DNA of 64,000 nucleotides from contig NC_079149.1 in assembly GCF_945859685.1 (NCBI RefSeq), positions 126,878,065-126,942,064 of the forward strand, written 5' to 3'. Origin of the DNA: Eupeodes corollae. Lineage: Eukaryota > Arthropoda > Insecta > Diptera > Syrphidae. The position numbers and the translations under genes are program-made. Positions 23,188-34,184 of this stretch are shown here, one piece after another (position 1 is the stretch's first letter; the number at the start of each line of letters is the position of its first letter). A model generated the notes under the pieces. That model made no database searches. It saw nothing but the letters and a program-made list of their open reading frames with translations, and was not told the origin of the DNA.

Positions 23188-23498
23188 TGTTATAAAAAAA
23201 GAATAACAAACAAACTCGACTTTTTGTAGTACTTTACTTCTTATTTTATTGACTCTAATATGTATATTTTTACAAAATTAAAATGGAGTACCGCAGCGAA
23301 GCACTCAAAAATTTGTCTCGTTCTCTTTATGTCTACAGATCAAATCAGTCTAGACTTTCTCGAAATTTTCTTTCATCCGATTCAAATGTGCAGCTGCTCT
23401 GTTTCGGCGGGGAATCTTCGTGTTTTTAAATTTATGATACGACATCTGAATTTCAATATATACAACTTTGGTGTTGCCAATGCATGTTTTTCGTAACA
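23188..23498 (-). repeat. BEL/Pao 5' LTR
   Basis: It matches the 3' LTR base for base as far as I can see, and is followed on the + strand by the right copy of the GGTTG duplication. The interior side (23153-23187) is AT-rich and has no TGG that would start an ordinary tRNA primer-binding site. Confidence 0.92.
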
Positions 23499-23503
23499 GG
23501 TTG

Positions 23504-25284
23504 GGTCATATGAAAACAGAACATCATTCTAGCCTAAGCTACAAACTTGATGGGTAGGTAATAAATTAGTAACAATTAAATTTGTCAAAAATTTAAAATT
23601 TTTGACAAACTGATTATATTCCTCCACACACAAAATAAACATGCATATTTATACATTATAGATTTTAATCATAATAAAAGCAGCGAAATAATCCAAGACT
23701 TAAAATAATAAACATTTATAATAGTATCATTTCAGCCTTATAAATATGCAAATTTATAATTTATTTTAAATTAACATTTTACCTACCACAAAACATGCAT
23801 ATAGGTAAGATATTACTTTTATGAATGCATCAATAATAAATTAAATTGTTCATCATTTTTAATTTTGTATTCAACTACATAAATTGATAATAAAATAATA
23901 ATCAAATACAAAGTTGCTAATTTGATTCAACTCGACTAGACTTTATTTTATACTGAATTGACTGACTGCCTCAATAAGGTTTGAATATTGATTATTCATT
24001 ATTATTATTTACTTATAAATAAACATCATTATTTGTTTAAAATAATGTAAGAAAAAGGTATAGAGCATTTCGTTTTTGTTTATTTTTTCTTTTTACTCAA
24101 GAAATTAATCAAGATGCCCTTTCGTTTTACCTTTTTTCTTTGCTGTCACATTGTAACATGGCGTCCGTCCGTAGTCATCGTGTCTTGTCACAAAGTGAGG
24201 ACAGATTGCACAATTTTCATGGATCAATATAATGACTTTCCATTCACGTACATAGTTGTGAGTTGTCGCGAAAAAAAACAAGAAGAAATTAATAGTCTGG
24301 GCCAAATGTGTCACTTTAAAGTTTTATTTTATTTTTTTAATGTTTGTTTTTATGATGGTTAAAATAATTTAAGCTTCAAGTTTATGCATTATGTATGATT
24401 GTCATTAAAAAAATTTGTATTGGGCGTCATGATTATGTGTACTTGACGTGATTTTTGAAATTTTGGGCAATAAATCAGTCGGATACATCACGTTGCTTAC
24501 ACAAACAGTGCTAAAACTGATTTATTTATTTTGTGCTTGTTTTTGCGTTGGTGATGCTTAACTGAAGAAGGGCGCTTCATTTCATTTGTAGTATATTAAA
24601 TCATTTCAAAGCGTAGGTAGGGATGTTCACAGGATGGATGAAGACATAAGTAAATCTCAGGGGCTTTATTGAAGACAGATACCCTAACATCCTTTTTCCA
24701 AGCAATTCCAACACCTTATTCATTTGCTAACTAGAAAAATACCGATTCCCTTTCATAAGAAACAGTGAACACGTCTAAATAGTGACAGTTCATGAAAAAC
24801 AAACGAAGCAAAAAATCTAAAAATCCTTGTCAAACAGAACGCAGTACGGCTAGACGATCAGAATACACTTCTGCCTTTCAAAACGTGATACTTCGAACCT
24901 AATGCTTTCAGCTCTCGACGTTATATTGAAACAGATTTAGAAGCCAAGAAGACTTTTTTTGGCTTTGCTTGCTTTTGTAATTAAAATTATTCCACTGTTC
25001 TTTTTCAACAGTAAACGTACTGATTTTTGTGAAGAATTAAGATATTTTACGTGAATAATCATCAGCCGTGAAGATGAGGCCCTTCTTCTCCATTCATTTG
25101 TTTCTCTCTATTTCGACGTTTGACAGTCGCATTCTTTGGAAAAATCTACAACTTAAATTTAATCGTCGCGTTCCGTTTTTAAGCGCTGGAATTGATTTCG
25201 TTCAGTTTAAATAACAACGAATAAATCTATAGAATACAGGGAACGCGAAGGGTTTTTTCCGCTTTCTAATAAATAGACCCATTT
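23504..25284. other. AT-rich intronic DNA
   Basis: No gene seen. Opposed frames at 24105-24362 overlap each other and show no domain. A short segment at 24776-24810 (ACACGTCTAAATAGTGACAGTTCAT) resembles 11998-12025 and may be a dispersed repeat scrap. Confidence 0.4.
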
Positions 25285-27545
25285 ATTTTTTTAGGGGATA
25301 TTACTAGACTTATTATGCAGAGTGTGAGCACTAGGAAGATGAGAAAGGGTTTAAAAGGAGATGTCGGTGCACATTGGTTTTGAATTCCTGAATATTGCAA
25401 TGACTAGAAAAGACAGAGTGTGGCAAGGCATTCCACATTCGCGTAGTACGGCTAAAGAACGAATCTCTGTATTTGACAGTACGGCCGAGGTTGGCCTTGA
25501 GGGTATACTGATGAGCATTCCTAGAAGCGCGAGTGTTACGGTTGAACTGTTTAAGGGGAGGAATGCAGCTGGCTATTTCACTAGAGCATAAGCCGTTAAA
25601 ATAACGGTAAAAAAGGGTCAGACAAGAGACCTTACGACAATGTTCAAGCGAAGTAAATGAACTTAAGATGATATTATCATCTATCAATTTAAATGCTCTA
25701 CGTTCAATACTATCCAAGAGGCTTAAGTAAGTTGCAGGAGCACCAGCCCAGAGATAGGAGTTATACTCAAGCTTTGGACGTATATAAGTCTTATAGATAA
25801 CAGCCAGATCAGAAGGGGTGAAATATTTCTTGCATCGCCTAAGGAAACCCAAACACCTTGAATCATTTTTGGCGACATAAATCGCGTATGTGATCATTCC
25901 ACAAGAGGTGGTTGGTGACACACATACCGAGAATATCGAGGTGTTCAGTCTCATTGATGAAAGTGCCAGCCATGGATTATGGCAATGGGGGTATATTTCG
26001 CTTTAACGATACAAGACAGCATTGCGTTTTCGAAGCATCAAATTCCACTCGGGTTTTTAATCCCCATTGAACAATGCTGTTTAGGTCGGAATTTAATGAA
26101 CTTATCATATTTTGCTTTGTAGTTAAACATCCGAAGAACAGGGACGTGAGTCTGAAAACGATTATGAAAATCTAAGAGTACTATCGTCAGCGAAACAATG
26201 TATTGAATTAGAAGTTGCAGGCAGGAGATCATTAATAAAAATGAGAAAGAGTGTTGGAGATAGAACAGAGCCCTGGGGCACACCGGCATTTATTTTATGG
26301 TTTTCAGACTTGAATCCATCCAATACTACTTATATTGAACGATCCGATAGGTAGCTACTAATCCAATGAAGCAGGGATTCATGCAAACCGAAAGCACGCA
26401 TTTTCGATAAGAGAGCCAAAACCTATCAAATGCTTTTGAAATATCAAGTGCAATAATCCCGATGATTTGCTCCATGAGACCACCAGTGGACCTATTGTTT
26501 AGAAAACCGTACTGACGGTCATTAAGAAGCTTTCGATCTTCAAGATATTTCTTGAGCTGATACCTAATCAGCGTTTCCATGACCTTGGAAAGAAGGGCCG
26601 AGTCCATCCCGACCACCGGATGTATGTGTGTTTAGATCCCTTAGGACTCTTGCCACAGTACGAGTTCGAAAAAAGATTGGTTCCATAGAATTACTTATTC
26701 GCTCAAGTACAGGCGGAGTCATAACACTCACTGGCAGCGTAGAATTGGTGGCGAATTGCCTAGCAAAGAGCTAACAAAAGAAGTGTCATTTAAAACGAGC
26801 GTAAGAACCGATGAAGAGGAAGAATTCCTCATGTTTTTACAAATGACCAACAAATTTTACTGCCTTTGGGACATTGCAGTATTTTTTGCCGTAATTTTTG
26901 GTCATGTAAAAATTTGGTTTGTCGAATATGGGCGTTGCAAGCCTTCCTGGCTTGTTTGAACTTTTTCCGGCTTTCCTCAGTACGGTTTGCTTTATAGCTA
27001 CGGAAACTTACCTCTTTAACCCTAATAACCTCTTTAAAGCTCGCATCAAACCACACGTTTTCTTTGGGTCTGATACTTTTAACTCTGTTCGGTATAAAAG
27101 TTCTCATTCCCAGGAGAATTAAACTTGTTATCATATCAGCGCTGGCGTCAACGTCCCTATCGTGGAAGCATAGCGATCAGTTAAAGATCCTGAAGTAATT
27201 ATTTAGACTGTCCCAGTTGGCTTTTTCGTATTGCCAAACGGTTCTCTACTTCTCTTAGGAGCTCTTTCTTTAACTGAACAGTTTTAACACGAGGAATTTG
27301 CTGATATTACACAATGGTCAGATGTGCCTAGAGGAGATAGAACACTAACAGCGTGCTTATCAGGGTAAGAGCTCGTGAGCTCGTTGGCCAGCTGAATTAG
27401 GTGAAGACTTCTGCACACACTCCATCGGGTGTTGTCTGGCCTGAATGTTGAACCCATGAAGAATTGTGTACATTGAAATCGCCGTAACGACGATTTCACG
27501 AGAAGTTGATATTCTGTCTAAATTAGGGCTTCGATAAAGGAATCG
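25285..27545 (-). pseudogene. Decayed LINE (jockey-like), endonuclease to 3' end
   Basis: Read on the - strand from 27545 downwards, it shows: an endonuclease C-terminal piece with PLGTSDHCVI (about 27310); a linker with FKQARKACNAHIRQTKFLHD (26829-27134); reverse-transcriptase blocks with LEDRKLLNDRQYGFLNNRST and ALDISKAFDR (26326-26616); a VPQGSVLSPT-like block (about 26280); and the C-terminal domain (25331-25954) with CLGFLRRC, YKTYIRPKLEYNSYLWAGAP and SFFSRTTRMWNALPHSVF. Frames change several times, so it is dead. The family copy at 46717-47707 lines up closely, including the 3' untranslated part GTGCTCACACT and ATAATAAG. It lies within the spz3 intron, antisense. Confidence 0.85.
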
Positions 27546-27761
27546 AATTTGAAATGTCAAACAAACTTAAATAACAATGCTAAATGTAAATGTAGCCTAA
27601 TGACATCCGATTGACTAGCTGTCAAAGGAATAAGATGACGTTTAGTGACACTATCGCTAATACGGGTTTACACAAATGTCATTTAAACCATGATTTATCA
27701 AATAAACAGAATTTTTGTGTCATTGTAATAAATGAAAACTTTACCACCATTTCGCCAACAA

Positions 27762-27832
27762 GCATCGGTGGTTCAGTGGTAGAATGCTCGCCTGCCACGC
27801 GGGCGGCCCGGGTTCGATTCCCGGCCGATGCA
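27762..27832 (+). tRNA. tRNA-Gly (anticodon GCC)
   Basis: A 71-base cloverleaf. The acceptor stem GCATCGG pairs with CCGATGC, then discriminator A. Box A is TGGTTCAGTGG and box B is GGTTCGATTCC. The anticodon arm CGCCT-GCC-ACGCGGGCG gives GCC, which reads GGC and GGU codons. It lies in the same direction as the host gene, inside its large intron, and needs only its internal Pol III promoter. No intron in the tRNA. Confidence 0.97.
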
Positions 27833-27838
27833 AATTAC

Positions 27839-27844
27839 TTTTTT
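27839..27844 (+). terminator. Pol III terminator of tRNA-Gly
   Basis: A run of six T starts seven bases after the tRNA 3' end, which is enough to stop RNA polymerase III. Confidence 0.8.
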
Positions 27845-27849
27845 CTTCC

Positions 27850-30720
27850 AAAACAAAATTCTAAAATTAGTTTATTTTATAATTTCTAAGAAATTAATTT
27901 TGAACACACCCAACTTTTTTAACATATGGCAAGATTAAAACCTTAATTAACATAACAATACAAATTATTACAAAACAAGCTTTCTGGCTTAATTTAATAC
28001 ATAACTCATGAACTATGACTCATAAGAGGTTATTGTACTATTTATTTGAAACATACATTATTTTAATGTGAAATGGTAATAGGTACTTTGAATTCGAAAC
28101 CATATCAATTATTATGTATGGCCTATCTTGTCAGTTTATTTAGATTTAAGACAAAACAACTAAATAAATTTAGACACAAAATCTGTGTGGGTTTTTGTTT
28201 TTTTCTTATATCTCTGATCTGGTTATGCATAGGGTGATTTTTATATTTTTAAGAAAGATTATAAGCTTCTAGTCTTGAGCAATTTTATACCATATATGCC
28301 TTCTAGGCGATATCATAAATCAGAATTTGGATGCTATAAATGGTGATGTGTTGATTTATATTTGGCTTCTGTTTAATCTTTCGAATTTCTATTTTTTTGT
28401 GTTCTTGGAATTGCATAGATAGTTTTTTGAGTATTGAAATGTAAATTTATTAAATTTTTACCAACAATACCAACAAATTAACATTCACTTAAGTCTAAAA
28501 AGAAATTAATACTATTATAAATTAAGGGTCTGATGAGACTACCGTTTTGAAAAAATGATATTTCAGTAAGTGTGATATTAACAAATGATATTGAGCTAAA
28601 AACTAATGCATGACTCTAAGAAACAGAACGATAACTCTGATTTTTACTTCTACATACTAGCATTATATGGAACTTTGACGTTTAGAAATGTCAACATAAA
28701 AATTGGTGTTTAAGGAGCGTTTGGTAAAATATTTGACAAAAATAAAGTTGCTGTAGAAACGACTTTGTACAATGTCGGAGTCTTTTTTAACTTCAACCAG
28801 TTTAATTATCTTACTCTCTTTTAACATTTTACTAAAGTTACAATCACACCCTATTTTACTTTGAACAATTGTGTAACTCCATTTGTCTTTTGAGTTTAAT
28901 TTTAGGTCCGTTCGCCAAAGTTAGGTTTGTTTGCTTTATTCTTTTTTTTTTTAACCTGATTGTCACTTTTATGATGTGTTCAGATGAATCAGTTTTAATA
29001 AAAGGGAACTCGTACTTATCTTTAAATACTAGCTTGATAAACATTGAGAAAATGTCGAACAAGAAGAGTGCTGTTAATAATAGTATGTTTGACATTGTGC
29101 ACTTTTATTCTTAAGCATCATGTCTAAGCCTTATTATAAAATTTTGACATTTATAAATGTCAAAAAAATACTTAATATGAACTATAAATATTTTACGATG
29201 TTTATAAAAAAAAAATTCTTCCCAAGACACAATTTGTTCCCAATTCTTTCATCAGAAATTTCCTATGGGAATGTAATTAACACACACAGTTTTTCTCCGA
29301 CATTTATTGCTTTGGTACTTGCAAAGTATCACCTTCTAGAGAATTTTATTGTTTTAATCACAGCCTTTTCTCACTACGATTAAACTATGCGAGTAAATGT
29401 TTTAAAAAAAATTATGTACCTTCATTAAATGTGGAGGTATTTGCAAGATTTATTATCGCTACGTGTAGATAGGTAGTTAAAAGTTTCAATTATACTTAAA
29501 GCTTTTGGAGCCAAACTATCTTTAAGTAAGAAAATACTTGTTCGTTGCTTCATATGTTATTTATGTTTCTTTTTTTATAGTTCTATAGTTTGTCAGCAGA
29601 ATAACAACTTTAACGATTGTCACGCATAATGCAAACCTATTAAATACAAAATAAAAAACATTATCAACAATGCCAATCATTGTGTTCCATGTTTAAACAA
29701 AATTGTTCGCACTCTAATCAAACATTCTTCAAATTAATGCTCTATGAATTACATAGATGCGATGCAATCAATGTAAGCTTTCATATAAATTTTAAGACTA
29801 CTCTTCTTGAGCATCTTATAATGGCTGTCGTGACTAAAAATGTTTAAATATTTTGTCAAATAAATTAACCGCGCTCCGTATCTTTGAGCTTAGGTAAACT
29901 GATGTGGATTGCAGATAATTACTTTTGACAGCGGCATAACTAACATATACAAAAAAAACACTTAGTGCCAAAATATACCGTGATGACTTTGCACTCAAAA
30001 TACGTATTTTAAGCTGTACACACAAATGTCTGATGATGATGCTTATATGGTTGTAGACCGGAATGCATCGCATGCATTAAGGCAGCTGCATCATGGCAGA
30101 AGTTGTTTCCTTTCTCTAATGCAGATTGCTCTTGAAGTTCACCACACACAAGATGATTGATTGTCATTTTAAGGTCAAACCACAAGAAGACAAAAATGTA
30201 TGTTGTATGTTGGCACGGTTGTACGGTTTAAAATTTAAGAAAAAAACGGCTCATTTGCAAACGTTAAGCAAAGGTTTATCTTTCAATCAAGGTTATTTTT
30301 TTAACAAATTCAACTGACAACTTTCGTTAAATGTGCAGGCTTTACATACCATAATAACTCTATTGTGTTGAAATGCCAATAAGCTAATGCGAAATGTAAG
30401 AAAGACCTTATACTCAAGCCATAACGTAGAAATTACATCCAACAATAATTGATTGGAAATTTTGTATTCCATTTTCTACCACGACTAATTTTTGACGTTT
30501 GGTTCGAGGTGAGATTAGAATAATCCTTTCCATTGAAGCGATTTAAGGAACACCTCTGTCTCAATTAGAAGAAACGTTAAACTTTTAAACTATTTTATTT
30601 TATATCACCATGCTAGTGTCAAAATTTAAATACGGAGCATGAAACAAAATCTATCATCCGTAATCAAATGAGTTTTGATATAAATTAAAATAAGACATTT
30701 CTATATTTTATTTTTCATTT
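27850..30720. other. AT-rich intronic DNA
   Basis: No gene or recognisable repeat. Frames of 60-90 codons (28856-29095, 29120-29383, 29834-30073) are AT-driven and lack motifs. The segment ends in the pyrimidine-rich tract before the exon at 30724. Confidence 0.4.
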
Positions 30721-30723
30721 CAG

Positions 30724-30848
30724 ATCTGGTGGACAGCGCTTTCAGTTGCTCTGGGCCTAGACGTAAGAGGTGATGTTATCAAAGGAGTGCCATGTATTAA
30801 AAGATATCATCAATTGTTTTGTCCAACAGCAGGAAATAGTTATCCAAT
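30724..30848 (+). CDS. spz3: Spaetzle-like cytokine, second visible exon (prodomain)
   Basis: It follows TTTCATTTCAG and is followed by GTAAGT. It starts on a complete codon (ATC), matching the phase-0 end of the exon at 10854, and ends with two bases of a codon (AT) that the next exon completes to Ile. It encodes about 41 residues, including IWWTALSVALGLDVRGDVIK, then two cysteines (GVPC and LFCP). It belongs to the propeptide that keeps spaetzle ligands inactive until cleavage. It would be secreted with the rest of the protein. Confidence 0.75.
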
Positions 30849-32252
30849 GTAAGTAGTACAGAGAAACGTAAAAATGACAGTTTTTCTTAATCGATACAAA
30901 TTCATTTATTCAATGAAATATCCCCTTAGGTGAACAAAAATCCACTTAAGTGGAAACGTTTCATTTAGACTGAATAATAATAATAAGTGAAATTATAATT
31001 TGATAAACATTTTTTGTATCTGTCTTTAAAGTTGTCTGAAAAAGTTTTGATTAAAATGTTATTTTCGTGGTGAATATGTGTTGTCAGTCAAAAATAAAGA
31101 GAATGAGTGGCAGAGTTCAGCGTTTTTTGATTTTTCTATTTATTTTTTAATGCTTAAAACTAGTTGTGTTTAGCGCTTTACTCACTATGCTACGTCTATT
31201 TTTCTAAATTGTTCATCGCGCTATGAATGATTGTAATTAAAGAAATTAATACAATATTGAAGCTTTGAACACACTGAGTAGAAAAAAGCACACTTGTGAG
31301 TTTGACAGTTAGTAATGATATTTGTAAAACCGTAAAAAGTTAGTCCTACTTTGACATTTCAGAAGTGTACAAATGACAAAACTAACGTCAGATAGATATT
31401 AATGCATGAAAAGAGGATGACAATTGTGTTACCAGTGTACACATTTTACAGCAGCTTATAGAAAATTTATAGTTAGTGATTTAGTGACGTATTGACAATA
31501 ATTATATTAGTTTTATGTTTATAACAGAAGGTTTTAGTTACTAATCCTTTTCAAAAAGCAAAAGACGTAGTGCGTCGTACAGCTTCAACTTTTCTATAGT
31601 CCACTATATTACAAAGCACAGATCTATAACCACAAGTAATTTCCAAATGAGTATTTCCTAAAATTAGGTGAATGATTTCACAAAGTCTTAGTCAAAGAGA
31701 ATCCTGATGATAATATTAGTCACTTTCATAACCAATCAATCGTACAAATTTCAACAATAGCCCGTAGTCATTCATAAAAAAATATCAATTTTCTGAAGAA
31801 TGAATCTCCGCAGATATATGAACAATCAAACTATTAAAACTATTTAGAATTTACGTCATATAGATTATTATCGATTAAAAGAATAATGACGGCTATAGCA
31901 GCGCCATCATCACCAGCGGTAGCAGCGGCGGCGATTTTCTTCAATTAGTAATAATAATTCATTAAGTAAGCAAAGATGATGCTCATCATGGTTTTATTTA
32001 TACGAACAAGAGTCAACTCCCCATATTTATTAGTCAAGAGGTTCTGCCTCTTAAATCTGATTTTTTTAATGTGATAAGTATTGATTTTTTTTTCATTCAA
32101 TTCAACAACAAAGTGGTCATTGTATTAGTATGATGAAAACCTAAAGTTTATTCACCTCAAATATGAATTACGATGACGATAAAAATATGATGCAATCGCA
32201 TTAAGTTTGACAAACTCATTACTAACCACATTTGATTGTTGTCCTTTTTCAG
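30849..32252 (+). other. Intron of the spz3-like gene (1.4 kb)
   Basis: The donor is GTAAGT and the acceptor CCTTTTTCAG. It is AT-rich apart from a GC-rich patch of GCAGC/GGCGG triplets at about 31898-31936. Nothing else is recognisable. Confidence 0.65.
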
Positions 32253-32573
32253 TGACAAAATCGAACGATTTATTGACGATAATAAGGCTCTGATGCGGCG
32301 GATGTACGGAGATTTTGAAATGAATATGGATTCAGGAGGACCGAAACAGCAGACAAAACGACGGAGACGTTTCATTGATGAACCAGATATGTTTATACCG
32401 CCTGGAGCATATCCAGCGGTACCGGAAGATATAGATAGTGATCATGAACCGGATCGGGGTGATACATACTTTGGAAAGCTGCGTAATAAGCGACAGTCTT
32501 CAAATCGAAGTCCTAAGCCGCCATTCAATAGAGATAGTAACAATGCGGGACAGAGTGGTTCACCGACTGGGAG
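32253..32573 (+). CDS. spz3: Spaetzle-like cytokine, third visible exon (prodomain and cleavage sites)
   Basis: The acceptor is CCTTTTTCAG and the donor GTGAGT. The first base completes an Ile codon and the last two bases (AG) are completed to Arg by the next exon. It encodes about 107 residues: DKIERFIDDNKALMRRMYGD, an acidic and Pro-rich stretch, then a basic run KRRRR (32356-32370) that suits a furin-type protease. A second dibasic pair KR (32488-32493, in LRNKRQSS) lies nearer the cystine knot. Cleavage at the second site would release a mature ligand of roughly 120 residues. The last third is Ser/Asn/Gly-rich and probably flexible. An upstream in-frame ATG at 32236 lies in the intron and is not a start. 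Confidence 0.78.
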
Positions 32574-32868
32574 GTGAGTACATACAGCATCTGTAAAATA
32601 AATCAATTTATTTTTGATCTAGATCTGTCAAATTACAAATTTTCCCTGTTTTTGCATTCAATGGAACAAAATGAGTTGATTTATTTTTCATTTAAATTAA
32701 ATTTGGAGATCTAGATTTTTCTGCAGAATTTTTAGCTGTCAAACCAAAAATAAATCACTTGACAGTTGACATAATGGCCGCCAGTTAAAAAAGTGTTGTC
32801 AACTTAACGTTCTATACCTAAGACACACGTTATAAGAGCAACTTTTAATGTTTTGTAAATTATTTCAG
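32574..32868 (+). other. Short intron of the spz3-like gene
   Basis: 295 bases from GTGAGT to TTATTTCAG. No features beyond several TGACAG/CTGTCA words. Confidence 0.65.
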
Positions 32869-32994
32869 ACTGGACGCATGTGAATCAAAAATAGAAATCG
32901 TAACGCCATACTGGGCTTCAAATTCGGCGGGAAAAATTCGAGCAATTGTTAATACGCAACATTTCGAACAGGCGATTCATCAAGAAATTTGCTC
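32869..32994 (+). CDS. spz3: Spaetzle-like cytokine, fourth visible exon (start of cystine knot)
   Basis: The acceptor is TTATTTCAG and the donor GTAAGT. The first base completes Arg, and the two last bases (TC) become Ser with the next exon. It encodes about 41 residues that open the cystine-knot domain: LDACESKIEIVTPYWASNSA, then GKIRAIVNTQ and EICS. It supplies the first two knot cysteines (ACES and EICS). In the family this domain forms a disulphide-linked dimer that binds Toll receptors. Sequence complexity and codon use differ plainly from the AT-rich introns on both sides. Confidence 0.82.
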
Positions 32995-33090
32995 GTAAGT
33001 AAAATTAGAGTTTTAACATTGGTTTTAGTGGTTTTTAAGTTTAAATTGTTTATATATATTTTTATTTTTATTTTTATTTTTATTTTACAG
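32995..33090 (+). other. 96-bp last intron with a TTTTTA microsatellite at the acceptor
   Basis: GTAAGT to TTTTACAG. Bases 33055-33087 are a run of ATTTTT units that forms the whole polypyrimidine-like tract next to the splice acceptor. Confidence 0.7.
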
Positions 33091-33247
33091 AAAAGCCCGT
33101 ACAAATAGATGTGAAAAAGACTGTGGGTGTGAGCAGAAATACAAATGGCATCGTTTATTAGCTTACGATCCTGATAATGATTGTAAGGGAATTTTCATGG
33201 ATTGGTTTTTGTTCCCTTCATGTTGTGTATGCAGATGTAATCCTTAA
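33091..33247 (+). CDS. spz3: Spaetzle-like cytokine, last exon (cystine knot C-terminus)
   Basis: The acceptor is TTTTACAG. The first base completes a Ser codon and the frame ends at TAA (33245-33247). It encodes 51 complete codons with eight cysteines: RCEKDCGCEQKYKWHRLLAY, then DPDNDC, and the terminal block MDWFLFPSCCVCRCNP. The paired Cys-Cys followed by CVCRC close to the C-terminus is diagnostic for spaetzle-type knots. From memory of the family, this ending fits spaetzle 3 best, but another paralogue cannot be excluded without a search. The family acts in Toll signalling, in immunity, patterning or neuromuscular growth. Confidence 0.82.
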
Positions 33248-33780
33248 TAGTATCAGAATCATCAAATTAATGACTTAAGAAAAAGAAAAATAAACGTAGT
33301 TTTAAGATTAGATAAATGTTTATTAACAAAAACTAGAGCACATTAATTTTTTTAAAATCATTTATTAACAATATAAGAATATTAAAAAAGTGCTAATTTA
33401 AGTTTGTAATAAGTATAGACGTCAATAATAAAGAGTTTAATTAAAAAAACAAAAAATAATGAAATTTAAATCAAAAAGTCAAAAAAAACTATATTTGTGT
33501 AGCTTGTAAATAAAAAATAGAACACAAAATTAACTACTTTAAAATTATTCATATAAGATTATAAGTGATAAAAATGTGTCAAATGTATTTTTTTTAATTC
33601 AGTTTTTTTTCTTTTGTTTATTTTTTTGTAATTTAGATTATAAACGTTTTTCTTTTTTAATTTTTTTCATTGTAACATTTAAGATAAATTAAGGAAAATC
33701 ATAATAATACACACATTGTCGAATATTATGGAAATTAAAATAAAAAATAAAAATAAATATATTTGATTTCTTATAAATCT
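33248..33780 (+). promoter_or_regulatory. Probable 3' UTR with polyadenylation signals
   Basis: It follows the spz3 stop codon. AATAAA occurs at 33289-33294, only 42 bases after the stop, and again at 33427-33432. The region is very AT-rich, with more AATAAA-like words near 33745. The site actually used cannot be told from the sequence. Confidence 0.5.
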
Positions 33781-34184
33781 TGAATTAATTTTAGGACACC
33801 CTTTAGATTCAATAAATCATGAATTTAATTAAATCCTATTGCTTGGAATTTCGTGGAGGTTTTTTAAGACGTGTATTTTTTAATCTGGCAATACTTTTTT
33901 CAGAGTTAGTCTTTTTGACAGCTGTCACTTGATTTAAGCTCATTTTAGTTTGCCATATCCTAACAACTCTTTAGTGCGATTTAAAACCTCTGGACTATTT
34001 TTGGGGGTAATAGTCCCAATACGATTGAGGCCTTGGAAGATAATATTGTGCTAGTTATTGCTACTGAAAGAGGTCGAAATGAAACCACATGCTCGAAATC
34101 ATTTTTAAGAATAATGACCAACCCTAATGTTAATGATACAGCAATAAAAATACATTTTACTTTTTACACTTTTCAGTCGCTTAA

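Larger units (their letters stand above)
17386..23498 (-). mobile_element. Complete BEL/Pao LTR retrotransposon
   Basis: This is a 6,113-bp element on the - strand, antisense to the host gene. Its 311-bp LTRs (17386-17696 and 23188-23498) start TGTTA and end TAACA, and I find no difference between them by eye. GGTTG sits on both sides (17381-17385 and 23499-23503), giving a perfect 5-bp target duplication. One uninterrupted 1,809-codon polyprotein fills the interior, and no envelope frame follows it. Identical LTRs and an intact frame indicate a recent insertion that could still be active. Related elements carry gag, protease, reverse transcriptase, RNase H and integrase in this order. Confidence 0.93.
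10855..30723 (+). other. 19.9-kb intron of the spz3-like gene
   Basis: The donor is GTGAGT at 10855 and the acceptor TTTCATTTCAG ends at 30723. Both flanking exons meet in phase 0. The intron hosts a repeat fragment (11215-11570), a partial tandem duplication (13130-13500), a CpG-containing patch with a possible first exon of another transcript (14580-14994), an antisense BEL/Pao element (17386-23498), an antisense LINE copy (25285-27545) and a tRNA-Gly gene (27762-27832). The remaining stretches (11571-17380, 23504-25280, 27850-30720) are AT-rich and I see no genes in them. Confidence 0.65.

Noticed and set aside
17458..23496. Many + strand frames of 60-125 codons opposite the BEL polyprotein and in the LTRs (e.g. 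18984-19361, 20457-20825).
   Set aside because: They are antisense shadows of a strongly coding frame and show no domain of their own.
32236..32252. Upstream ATG in frame with the third visible spaetzle exon.
   Set aside because: It lies in the pyrimidine tract before the CAG acceptor; splice phases of the flanking exons show that the exon starts at 32253.
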